From: Bolinopsis microptera
Taxonomy: Eukaryota > Ctenophora > Tentaculata > Lobata > Bolinopsidae
Length of the DNA stretch: 64,000 nucleotides
Assembly: GCF_026151205.1 (NCBI RefSeq)
Contig: NC_087076.1
Location: 16,018,419-16,082,418, forward strand
Reading direction: 5' to 3'
In this document: in pieces, positions 54,801 to 64,000 of the stretch
How positions within the stretch are numbered: the first letter of the stretch is position 1
How the letters are laid out: each line of letters opens with the position of its first letter
Notes under the pieces: model-generated
What the model saw: the letters and a program-made list of their open reading frames with translations, nothing else
Databases searched by the model: none
What the model was told of the DNA's origin: nothing
Translations under genes and position numbers: made by a program

Positions 54801-57800
54801 ACCACTCGAGTTTGAAAATTACAATAAAATCTTTGTTCCCATGCTCGAAGTTTCTAAAATTACATTTGCGCCGTCACGCAACAAGTTTTAGAACAGCTTC
54901 TTCCGAATTAGCTTTAAAAGTTCTAAATCTATTATAATGCCCTCGTGGATAAAAGTTAAGTCTAAAACATTACATGCAATGGCGTAAATTGTGCCGAACA
55001 ACTAATCTACGATACACAATAATGCAAATCATCAAAAACCTCAACACTACACTCAGCAAAAACAGACAAGATTACAGAACTGCAGTTCACCTCATCACGG
55101 GTCACTGCGGCTTAAACAAACACCTTCACACCATTTGCAAATCAAACACCAGTGCTTGTCCTATGTGCGGCGACGGAGAGGAAACTGTCTCACACTTCCT
55201 TGGACAGTGTCCAGCTATTGCCCAAATTAGAGGTCAATATTTCCAGGACTACTACCTCTCTGTCAATGACATATTCGACAACCAACACATCACCACAATT
55301 GTCAATTTCGCAAACCGCACCAAACGCTTAATTGTGCCGGAAGAGCTGGATCAGACCGGGGTGACTTAAAGTATTATCTCATATGCTGTCTCGTCTCGTT
55401 TTACTTTTCCAAACCCAGCTGGCATTTAAGCGTATCATTTTGACTCATATATCATCTTACACCATCCTCCACCAATCACTCTGATTTCACCGGCAACCTT
55501 CCCCAAGGTTGCCACACCCCAGAGGTAGGCAGAGCATCTCAATGCTATCCTCTCGTGGGCTATCTTGGCCCAGCCTCTCTAAAAAAAAAAATAATAATAA
55601 TGCAAATGGATAGTCTAAGAGCCAAAATTTTACCGTCCTTGCCAAATTAATGTGTGACTAAAATGCCACTTAAAATGATATCTATTCAATCAAAGATGTA
55701 AACCACGGGTCGTATCTTGACATTACTGCCATAGAACAAGAACTGCTCATAAATGCCACCAGCAGGAGCTGCTCCTTCCCCCTTCTTGTAGAACTGGTAG
55801 GGACCCCAGCACCAGTATTTGTTGGTTCCATCCCGACATGGTTTACCGTACCACGTGACCGGACGGTTAGCATTTCCGTTGTGATTGGTAACATCAAGAG
55901 CCAGGTGAAGTTTACAAACTAGGGAATCTTCTTTGTGTAAGTGGATGTCTGTGGAGTAAAGGGTGGGGTCTGTAACCAGCTGTATATTGAAAGGAGCATC
56001 TCCTGATTCTGCTGTAACACGGAGAATAAACCCACAATCTCCTGCTTCGCTGCATTTTCTGTCGGATTTATCTTGAGTTTAAAGTTCATGTGGTGGTCTC
56101 TGGAAAACAGTTCATCTGGTGTGTATTTAGAGACAGATCGGGTGATGTAGTAATGCTTCTCAGTCACAAGTTTCGGGTTTTGCTGTATATTTTCAGTTAG
56201 ACCACCCGCCCATGACTTAGCTTTGTGTTCGATGTATTCACGAGCCAAAGGTCTCCATCCACTCTTTGATAGCTTTTTCCAGAGTGTTCTAAGAAATGTG
56301 TGATTAACAGAGAGGCACGGAGATCCATCTAATTGGTTTTCTAGCAGCCAGCAATATACTGCATCGAAGGTTATGAAACTGGTTTTTGTCGAAGTAGACT
56401 CAACTACGAAAGCAGTAAGGGCCTCGGGGTCATTTAAATCTTTAAGTTGTTGAAAGTCGTGAAACAGATTTGGTAAGCTGGTGTAAGAGGTGGAATCTCT
56501 CATTCGTTTAAGTGCATTGTTAGACTGTCTCAGAATCTTTACTATCAGCCGATAGTCTTCAGTTGATGGATTATCAATGTTCTCCAGCTTCTCCAACAGA
56601 CGTCTATAAGACAACTCGTAGGTAGGCTGATAGATAGTGACGTCCAGTCTTTCCAATATGTACCTACTGTTCTTACTCAGCGAGGAGTTGGTTTTTTCAA
56701 AGTCTCTGACAAGAAAATCTACAAGAATGTGTTCTTGTTTTGCTGTCATTTTGATGATCACATCGAGACTTTTTACGGAGCGAGGTAAAGTGTCGGCGAG
56801 GTAGTTAGTAACAAAATGCTGGGTGCAGGTTCTCTGGGACGAGAACCTTTTGATAACAGTTTCCATGAAATGTCTCTTCTCATGAGTATCCAAAACGAAC
56901 ATCGCTTCTTCGTAGACATAGAGCTGATCGCCATATTGGTCATCCTTAACAGCATCCACCTGTGACTGGAAGAAGCTGAAGCACTTTTCAGCGAGCCATG
57001 TCACTTGGAATGCGTGACACATACTGTTGACATCTCGAAACGTGGACTTTGAAATGGTTTTTATGTTTCCAGAGTAGGATGCATCAAGGAAGCATTGCAC
57101 AGCATCTTTGGAGAAGGCTGAGGCGTCAACAAATACTGTACTTGTTTGACCGTTTTCAGTTGTCAGTTTCTTGATCATGGGACTATTGAAGGACATGACA
57201 GTTGAGTTGGCAAGGAGTTCCTCTCCACCTTTTAGCAGAAACTTGAGGTTGCCGTGGGACGGGGATCCGAGATATTCAATCCCGAAATCCGTAGGAACTT
57301 GAACTTTAGCTATGCTAGCCATAGCTGTTGTAAAACACAAGTTCTACTACGAGTAACTTACACCAATATTTCGTAAGGGAGAGCACAGCTCTGAATTTAG
57401 GAAGAATGTTCTGAAATTTACTGACTATGGTTAATCGATTATTGATCGTTACGCTAAGGTTAAAGTTTCAAAATGGATGTTCTAAATCAGTAAAGTGTGT
57501 TTTAAGTTTGTTGATATATTTAACTGTATAAATTAACTATTCAATTTATGAAGTCTTTGTTGTTGGCGGCTCATTTGTGATTTATAAAACAGTTTATGAT
57601 GCCCATTGGTTTCAAAAAACCTTTAGATTAAACAATTTATCAAAGCATCATAGCAACTTTCCTTTCCATATGACACTATAATTGATTAATCTTGAACAGA
57701 AATGCATTTAACTTAACTTTGACTTCCTTATTGGTTACTGTAAATCAAAAATCAAAACTAAGCCTTTAACTAGAACAACTTTCCCCGCCACAAGAGGTAA

Positions 57801-60800
57801 TTCCCCGTTATGATAAGATATTAAGTGTAAACCGTAACTGCTATTTCCTACAGACAAACCTTAAATCGAACCCTCAAAGTCCCATCGAACTAAATGTATT
57901 ATTCCCTTGGACTGCTTGTTAGCCTAACCGATACACTTTCAGCACCAATTCAAAGACGACGGTGAACAAGATAACGATAAGCAACCTGAAAGAATCAGAT
58001 TTCGGGAAATACGCATGCATTGCGTACTACAACAGCTTGACAAGCTCACTGTTATCCCCTGGTGTTGACCTTACACAGCTCAGTGAGTCTTTTAACAGTA
58101 AACTTTTAACTTATAAAGTTCTATACAACTCACCAGATAGATTAACATTAAGATAAGAACGTATCTATCTTAAATGAACCCTGTGGAGCGGGTTATATCT
58201 GATAGACAGCTCCGAGTGCGCATATCTAAAATAACATACAAATTGACCTTGGAAACGGTAACTTAACATTTCACTTATCTCCACAGAAGTATTGTCGGTG
58301 TCAGAATCTATCGCAAAGACTGCTGGAGAGTCCACCGCTCTGACATGCTCCGTCAGTCAGCCTACAGGTCTGTCTGTAGATGCTGTTCTTCAGTGGACCA
58401 AGGACAGTGTACCACAAACAGGTGAGCCCTCTACCTCTCCATTTCTCTGTAAAATTTGATTCGATAACTTTTTATTGCTTTGTAAAAATGAAACGTTTCG
58501 TCTCCAAACGGGCAGGTTTCATGGTAAAACTATAACAACAGGTGTCTAACAGCCGCTTTCCCAGGTGCAACCGCTACTACACAAGGAACAACCCGGACTC
58601 TGTCTCTCCCCCTGAACTCCCTAACCCTCTCTCAAACCGGGGACTACAAGTGCTCTGCCACTTACCCTGGAGTGGCTGGATCTCTGGAGACTGATAATGT
58701 CAATTTGTTTGTCCGAGGCTGGGTTACCACTCTGGGAAGTGATTATATTGTGGATGGTACTGGGAGACAATTTGTTTGTGTTGCTCAGACTGAAGCTGAA
58801 CCTGTTGTTACTTGGTGGGTTCAGACAGACTTTTAACTCATGAAGTCATTTACACTTTTAACTCATTAAAAAATATTAACTGGATAATGGATATTGAAAT
58901 AATTGATGTTATGTGGGGCGCTCCTCATGCCCAAAAATGAGCTTTATATGGCTTGAGCACGATTTCAGTCTTAATACCACAAAAGTTTTGTAGGTAGCAG
59001 TGACACTTTAAGAACACAATACCTTCTTGCTGGGTTCATTTGCAAAATTTATCAGGCTTCCAGTTCCAATCGCAATTTTTCTGCTTTTTGGTTGTGTTTC
59101 CTTTAAGCATGCCATTATATGCACTATATGTGCAATAATCTACGGACAGTGGCCGTATGTAATGTACAATAAGCAATAAGCATGTACCGGGTAGCCGCTT
59201 ATCAAATATTTAAAAAGATAAGAGAGCTCGCTAATTGCTAACCTCGTGTACCAGGTATGTCGGAGGTCGAGCAAAGTCTGCAAGTAAGAACACCTACGAA
59301 AACAACCAGGTCACCAGTGTTTACGATATCGGTCTAACTAGATCAGATACCAGTATCGAGTGTCGCGCCACCGTTAACGGGTTAACAATCAAAACTTCCG
59401 GGACTATCGGAGTACTCAGTAAGTAAACTTATCATTCTTATTGAATAATATACAGAATGTGTATATATATAACTTACAGATATTTAATCAACCTTTTTAC
59501 CAGGTCTGTTGAGTCATGTCAAGTATTATTTATTTGGTTCATTTTGTTTTTATTTCACTTTTATCCTGCCATTGGAATGAATCTATAATGACCTTATTTC
59601 AGAAATGAAAAGCTACTCGGCAGAGGATGTGACCATTTTAGCTGGCGCCACCAAAGCCTTCACTTGCGCATTTTCAAATGCAATGAATCCATCAGCTACT
59701 TGGTGAGCAATGAGCATTTATATTAATCATAATGAAATTTAAACTGATACCCTAGGTATACCTACGCTAGAAAGAATAGAAGCTTAAGAAGTCATGTTTA
59801 ACTCTAATCTCACTTCAAATTTATCAACTACTAATAATAGTAGTCCTTTCTCCGGCATAAACTCACAAAACCCACCCAGGTATAAAAACGGAGCAGCTTT
59901 CGCCTCTGACAAGGATATAGAAGCGGACTACTTTAATACGAGAACCTCAACTCTTACTATCACCACCGCAAATGTGGACGATAGAGGCACTTATTCTTGT
60001 TCGGTCGATTACCCTGCCGATGGAAACGGCTTCGATGCAGGAGTACTGAAAACTCCAGGATTCCTAATCTCCGTTACATGTGAGTTTTATTGAAGCTGTA
60101 ATTATAGTGCGAATTATATAGGTTGTTAAGTGACAAGAAGCGATTTTCTATAAATATCACTTCGTATAATTTTATGGACTTTTAGAACTGCATGTATAAG
60201 AGTAAAACAATCAATTATGAAGATAGAAAATACATTGCACTATGAGCAGCAGCAACTAAATAACACAGCAAGGACAACACGAAAATGGGGTTCCATAATT
60301 TCTAACATAATCACACCTAATGTGATATTAAAACTGATCTTAACCATCAAAAACCACACTTTATTATCATCTTGTGTTTTCAGCCTTCTGGGAAGCCCCT
60401 ACTGACATTTCAATAGTGGAGAACTCTGTTGCCAGACTGACCTGCGCTTTCATCAGCAGTGGGGAGGCGACCAGTATCACCTGGAAAACTGGCAGCGGTG
60501 GCTCTTGGTCAGACGTAAGTTCTACTCTGTAAAAACTTTCCTATTCTATGTGCAAGTTAGATGAGGGGTCACTAAACTCTAAAGTTAATAAGATATGGTG
60601 TCACATGCGGGGTGATAAAAACTACTTCAATATTCCATGATGAAGAGCTATTAGCTCGGTTGAGATAGATAAAGTCTTAAATCCTCAAGTCGGCAAAATA
60701 GATTTTCGTTATTTTAGCGTTCACCACATCGCACGAACAAAAAAATCTTATAACTTCTTGAATAACAATCTCTGATCAAGTCGTTTAAATCAATCTCCGT

Positions 60801-63800
60801 TCGTCAAAATCTCTAGAATCAGTCTCTCGTAGTCGTAAAGTCGTATCAATTTGAGTAGAGTTTGTAGTCTTAACTCTCAAGCCTTCATTTGATTCGAGTA
60901 AACTATCAAACATCTGTGACGGGTTTATCAACCGAATGTGCAGAGGCACTGTTTGTCGCAGCTAATAGACCGTTCTTTTTGGTTAGCTGATTATAAGGGC
61001 GATTATCAGAAGTCAGACAAATAGTACTATTTGGTGGCGGTTCACACAAAGGTTTCAAATGGAAGACTAAAGAAAGAATTGAGTGTCCTTTTCTGATGAG
61101 CGTCTCCTTGGTATACGTCCTGGCCCTTTGGTTGAGGAGGAGTATCGTGAGGGGGTTTAACATGGATGTGAAGCATGCTACAGTGGGGAACGTCAGCAGA
61201 GCAAAGGTCACCCCAGAAATTCCGGTTAGAGTAACGAGGATTAGAACGACCGACACAACGTACGGCAGGTTCATCAACAAGATGGTAACCGAGCTCCTTG
61301 TCCGTTTGTCCGGGCTCTGGGTTAGTCGTGCCTTGAAAATGACATTGAGCACCGTAAACAAGGAGGAACTTATCCCGATCAGACACTGAGAAACGTTGAG
61401 GATCAAACAAATCCTGGATAAATTGGGCCCCAATCCTTTGGGGGCGGGGAATATTTTACAACACATAGTGGAGAGGTTGAGTCCAGCCATGATGACAGAA
61501 TACACCTTGATGTACCCCATCACGATCCTACTGGACACTCCTACAAAGGGATTAACAATACAGATAAACCTGGTTACTGCTAACATGGCAGTGGAGACCT
61601 GAGAGATACAACTGCACGTGCAGATCATCAAGACGCCGATTAGGATGGCGATGCCAGCGGGGTCGGTTACAGGAAGGTTGTAGACATTGTAGACCTTTGG
61701 GAGGCAGATGAAGATGAGGTAATGTATGATGGGGTAACTGTTGGTGAGGGTATCACAAACTGCAATCATGCTAAATAGCTTCCGGGATAGTCTGTCTCTT
61801 CTTCCTCTTCTCCTGAAGATTTAGTGCAGATTTATAACTTAGAATATAAGCTTTAAGTCGAATAATTCTCTAATATAAACAGAATTTTACATACAAATAT
61901 TATTTAATGAACAGTAGTAAGGGGAAAAAGGAAACTTTAAACATTACACAATTAAAAGACTGAGCAGGGCATATTTACCAGTGGTAGTAGAAGATGATGG
62001 GGTTTAAGATGGTGGAGACAAGAAACCCCACTATCATCAACCCCGCCACAGCTAGGTTTATCTTCGCATTGAGATTAAGGAGGGTATCGTCCTGTTTCTT
62101 CAGCCAGATCAACATTGTCACTAAAAGCTGTTAGAGCACACAGGTTTAGATTTGAGGGACAGGTATAATATATGTATAGGTTAAAGTTTCAACTAGACTA
62201 GGAGGCTGGATCAGATAATATCTTAATTGGCATGTGCTGAATGGGCCTAGGTCACCAAATTGCAGCCGCTCGTGGTCGCTCTTCATTATGACCAAGCTAA
62301 TGAGAAGATTGTGATAATTTTCGCGTAATAAACATGCTCGGTTAGGTACGGTTAGGTACGGTTAGGTACAGTTTATCGTTAAGGTGTGATACGAATGGTT
62401 GCAGCCTCAAATTCAGCTCATAGTTTAGAGTAGTATCATGGAAATTTTACCGTCAAGGGAGGAACTTGAAACATATATAAATGATACGAAATGTTTTATT
62501 AGCAGGAGCTTTCAGAATACATGTGTAAATCGTTATCAGTCATAATAACCCAGTTATATTGTGAACAACGTTGTAACTGGGTGAATTTCCTGGTTACAAC
62601 TGCAACAATACCTGTCTGCCCTAAAATTTAATGTTTTGGGCCTATATTATGTTATAGTGGCGGCATAGTATGGCATCGTGGCGTTGGTAATCGGTGGACC
62701 TAGCTCAAAGCCTGAAATTTCTTGCTAATATGATATTTTAGCTCCAACAACATTAATATAAGGTAACAAATCGTTTGAGATAACGTTGATGTTGAAGAAA
62801 ATACTGATGAAAAAGTAAAATGGTTCATTACATTGGAGTTCGTTTCGTTGCTCAAAAACTTGAAATATTCCAAAATAATAATATTTAGAATTTTGATTTA
62901 TATGTTGGTTTACTCCAGTCCTAGAAAATAATCATCAGTCCAATGAAGTCACAAAATCGCAGAAAATTTGCAGATAATCGTCAAATTATGAACAGCTAAG
63001 TATTTTTATGAATTATCTTTCTTCTTCGAAATTAGTTCTCTAGAGACTATACTTTTGTGTCGTAAATGGAGCAGTAAAATGTCGAAAATAGATTAGCCGA
63101 TGCTAAATTATCTAATTTTTGAAGTTGTGCTGTGCTAAGTGGGATTCATTTTACTAAGATGATTCATAAGTATGGACCATCTGGCCATTACAGCATTACG
63201 AACCCAAAGTATTTGCCGGTGTCTCGTAAATTACACTACGAAATAGCTTAAAAGAAATTGAATGATCGCAGACCATTAGTATTGCATTAGTATTGCATAA
63301 TATTGCAATAAGGTGACCACAAGACACTTTATTTCTGGATAAGGCCAGCAAATGACCAGATGCCCATGACGAAAAATTATAAATCATTCTAGAATTATAT
63401 AAGACACAGAAAATAAAGAGCAGAGAAATAGTGAGTCCTCACGTTTTTATATATATGTACATTATATATATATTATGACCATGGTCATGAATGCACGTGA
63501 AATCATGCTGATTGATCGTTCAAACTGGAATACTGAGCACATTAATACTACTCATGTGTACCAAAACAAACTGATAAAATATTCTCCGCCACTCTTAAAG
63601 CAGGGAATTATATGCGTTCTAAAACCACACTGTATATCTCTGCAGGTTTCACAAGATCTATCTACGAAGAAATACAGTAATCTGGCGAAGGTTACGACCA
63701 GTGTCCTCACCTACCCCTCTACAGGCAGTGGACAGTACCAACAGTACAAATGTGCAGCTGTGTACCTTGGCACTACCGTGGAGAGTGGAGTGGCTACCAT

Positions 63801-63811
63801 CACCAAAACAA
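51733..63811 (+). CDS. Third unit: signal peptide and about seven split Ig domains, continues beyond the window
   Basis: Exons are 51733-51829, 52573-52684, 52834-53027, 53233-53373, 53662-53820, 53952-54093, 57943-58082, 58287-58421, 58565-58814, 59255-59418, 59603-59702, 59880-60079, 60384-60514 and 63646-63811. Phases are consistent throughout. Between-domain introns are phase 1 except one domain boundary fused within 58565-58814. Within-domain introns vary (phase 2, 1, 2, 1, 2, 2, 0). Two introns are 3-4 kb and each holds an antisense gene. The last exon ends at a donor, so the gene goes on. It is a secreted or surface Ig protein by its signal peptide; ligand unknown. Confidence 0.75.
52208..52566 (+). 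repeat. 18-bp minisatellite (TTCTATTAACACCGTGTT)
   Basis: About 20 copies, nearly perfect, with one 3-bp insertion near 52247. It abuts the acceptor of the 52573 exon and supplies its pyrimidine-rich tract. Because the unit is six codons long and free of stops in several frames, long false ORFs appear on both strands (KHGVNR on the minus, FSINTV on the plus). Confidence 0.95.
52573..53027 (+). CDS. Split Ig domain 1 of third unit
   Basis: Exons 52573-52684 (VQFTCTLGN ... VQW) and 52834-53027 (GEYYCKATY) join in phase 2 within the core Trp codon. Confidence 0.85.
53233..53820 (+). CDS. Split Ig domain 2 of third unit
   Basis: Exons 53233-53373 (ATFTCVSSG, ITWNFNDN) and 53662-53820 (GVYRCVADFG) join in phase 1. 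Confidence 0.84.
53952..58082 (+). CDS. Split Ig domain 3 of third unit, 3.8-kb intron with nested gene
   Basis: Exons 53952-54093 (VTLTCTVKS, VDWTKEQ) and 57943-58082 (SDFGKYACIAYY) join in phase 2. The intron 54094-57942 (3,849 bp) holds a non-LTR retrotransposon fragment and the antisense BTB gene. Confidence 0.83.
54950..55602 (+). mobile_element. 5'-truncated non-LTR retrotransposon remnant
   Basis: An ORF at 54974-55369 encodes the C-terminal end of a non-LTR polyprotein: LITGHCGLNKHLHTI as at the end of the RNase H region, then a CX2CX8HX4C knuckle (CPMCGDGEETVSHFLGQC). A 3' UTR of about 210 bp and an A-run followed by (TAA)n at 55581-55602 end it. The LTGHCGLNKHL type is common at the end of I/Jockey-like elements. 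The rest of the element is missing, as usual for incomplete reverse transcription. Confidence 0.8.
55686..57322 (-). CDS. BTB/POZ-domain protein, frameshifted near its C-terminal third
   Basis: The first ATG in frame is at 57322-57320. An acceptor-like ttacaacag just upstream suggests a 5' non-coding exon. Residues of about 10-125 resemble a BTB/POZ domain (LLKGGEELLANS, FNSPMIKKL, AVQCFLDASYSGNI, AFQVTWLAEKCFSFF), followed by a helical BACK-like region. The open frame then runs to a stop at 55919, but the natural sequence leaves that frame near 56060 and continues one frame back (CSEAGDCGFILRVTAESG ... TWYGKPCRDG ... YIFD) to TGA at 55686. The total length is one base short of a full 545-codon frame, so a single base is missing. 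BTB proteins often act as adaptors or in ubiquitin ligase complexes; the C-terminal domain is not one I can name. It lies inside an Ig-gene intron, antisense. Confidence 0.78.
58287..58680 (+). CDS. Split Ig domain 4 of third unit
   Basis: Exon 58287-58421 (TALTCSVSQ, LQWTKDS) and the front of 58565-58814 (GDYKCSATYPG) join in phase 1. Confidence 0.84.
58700..59418 (+). CDS. Split Ig domain 5 of third unit
   Basis: It starts in the back of exon 58565-58814 without an intron from the previous domain (RQFVCVAQT, VVTW) and finishes in 59255-59418 (TSIECRATVNG). The join is phase 2 in the core Trp codon. Confidence 0.82.
59603..60079 (+). CDS. Split Ig domain 6 of third unit
   Basis: Exons 59603-59702 (KAFTCAFSN, SATW) and 59880-60079 (DDRGTYSCSVDY) join in phase 2 in the Trp codon. 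Confidence 0.84.
60384..63811 (+). CDS. Split Ig domain 7 of third unit, 3.1-kb intron with nested GPCR
   Basis: Exons 60384-60514 (ARLTCAFIS, ITWKTGS) and 63646-63811 (QQYKCAAVYLG) join in phase 0. The intron 60515-63645 (3,131 bp) holds the antisense 7TM receptor gene. Confidence 0.82.
60906..62115 (-). CDS. Rhodopsin-like (class A) 7TM receptor, two exons
   Basis: Coding exons 62115-61979 and 61812-60906 (intron 166 bp, donor gtaaat, acceptor cttcag) give 347 residues. Exon 1 carries a short N-terminus and TM1 (AVAGLMIVGFLVSTILN). Exon 2 opens with a strongly basic first loop (RRGRRDRLSRK) and holds TM2-TM7. TM3 ends AVTRF where most class A receptors have DRY. TM6 has MNLPYV and TM7 ends in NPLTILL, a variant of NPxxY. 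The C-tail of about 70 residues is Ser/Thr/Asn-rich. The reading frame is intact. The ligand is unknown; orphan receptors of this sort are often expanded in cnidarians and placozoans. It lies wholly inside an intron of the Ig gene on the other strand. An upstream non-coding exon is possible. Confidence 0.83.
62116..63645. other. Intron remainder upstream of the GPCR
   Basis: AT-rich. It probably includes the GPCR promoter. It contains a 10-bp repeat, GGTTAGGTAC, about three times at 62340-62369. No other feature was seen. Confidence 0.55.
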
Positions 63812-64000
63812 GTGAGTTATTAATGAGGGGTTACTAATAAAGTTAGTAACTAATAATTATAAAGGGACGAAAGAAAACGCTCAAGTTTGCTATTTTTCTC
63901 AGATGAATCATTTCATTTCAACGTATTTAAACCAATATAGAGGGTGACAATTCATAGGCTCACGTAATAGCCTGATGAGAGCCTGATAAGTGGTGATAGT

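Noticed and set aside
55682-55897. Antisense 71-codon ORF after the BTB frame
   Set aside because: It is a shadow; the real C-terminal coding runs in a different frame to 55686.
56060-56100. Programmed -1 frameshifting at TTTAAAC in the BTB gene
   Set aside because: The heptamer is in the wrong register relative to the zero frame, and the -1 frame has a stop directly at it, so a slip there would not reach the C-terminal part.

Overview
This is animal (metazoan) DNA. It is AT-rich, with short spliceosomal introns (mostly 100-300 bp) and one-exon-per-domain genes joined at phase 1 introns. Immunoglobulin (Ig), sushi/CCP and GCC2/GCC3 (ephrin-receptor-like) domains, a 7TM receptor, a BTB protein and two kinds of retroelement are all present. 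Compactness, base composition and domain mix would fit an early-branching invertebrate such as a cnidarian or placozoan, but nothing here fixes the lineage.

Region 1 (1 to about 42,858, + strand) is one giant gene whose 5' end lies outside the window. Positions 1-28,838 hold 58 consecutive exons, each encoding one whole Ig domain. They strictly alternate between two domain types, here called A (about 300 nt, V-x-P-x-N-K-E ... GSNYVVSAGTYGSNSQ ... YTC) and B (about 321 nt, DQxLxCTISGLSQ ... VTWIxPDNNEIS ... FKCKLKS). From 11.1 kb on, the A/B pairs form a higher-order repeat of four exons (A-beta, B-beta, A-alpha, B-alpha), about 1.8 kb long, in which introns are also conserved. Five of the first 23 exons carry 1-nt frameshifts; none of the later 35 does. 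A Penelope-like reverse-transcriptase element sits in one array intron. After the array come more divergent Ig domains split by internal introns, a GCC2/GCC3 module, more Ig, a sushi domain, and a novel tail that probably ends at a small exon at 42,835-42,858. Spliced, the visible part would encode about 7,590 residues. No membrane segment was recognised, so the product looks secreted or extracellular.

Region 2 (45,416 to about 50.0-50.2 kb, + strand) is a second gene: signal peptide, a basic segment with dibasic/furin-like sites, GCC2/GCC3, sushi, then three split Ig domains.

Region 3 (51,733 to beyond 64,000, + strand) starts with another signal-peptide exon and continues with about seven split Ig domains. 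Regions 2 and 3 may be separate genes, or one gene with an internal first exon, because the splice phases are compatible.

Three introns of 3-4 kb, each cutting an Ig domain in half, contain an unrelated gene on the opposite strand: an FAD-dependent amine oxidase (31.7-33.8 kb), a BTB/POZ protein (55.7-57.3 kb) and a rhodopsin-like GPCR (60.9-62.1 kb). The oxidase has one in-frame stop and the BTB gene one frameshift; the GPCR is intact. The rest is intron or intergenic sequence with several micro- and minisatellites, a 5'-truncated non-LTR retrotransposon and a few inverted repeats. No RNA gene was recognised.
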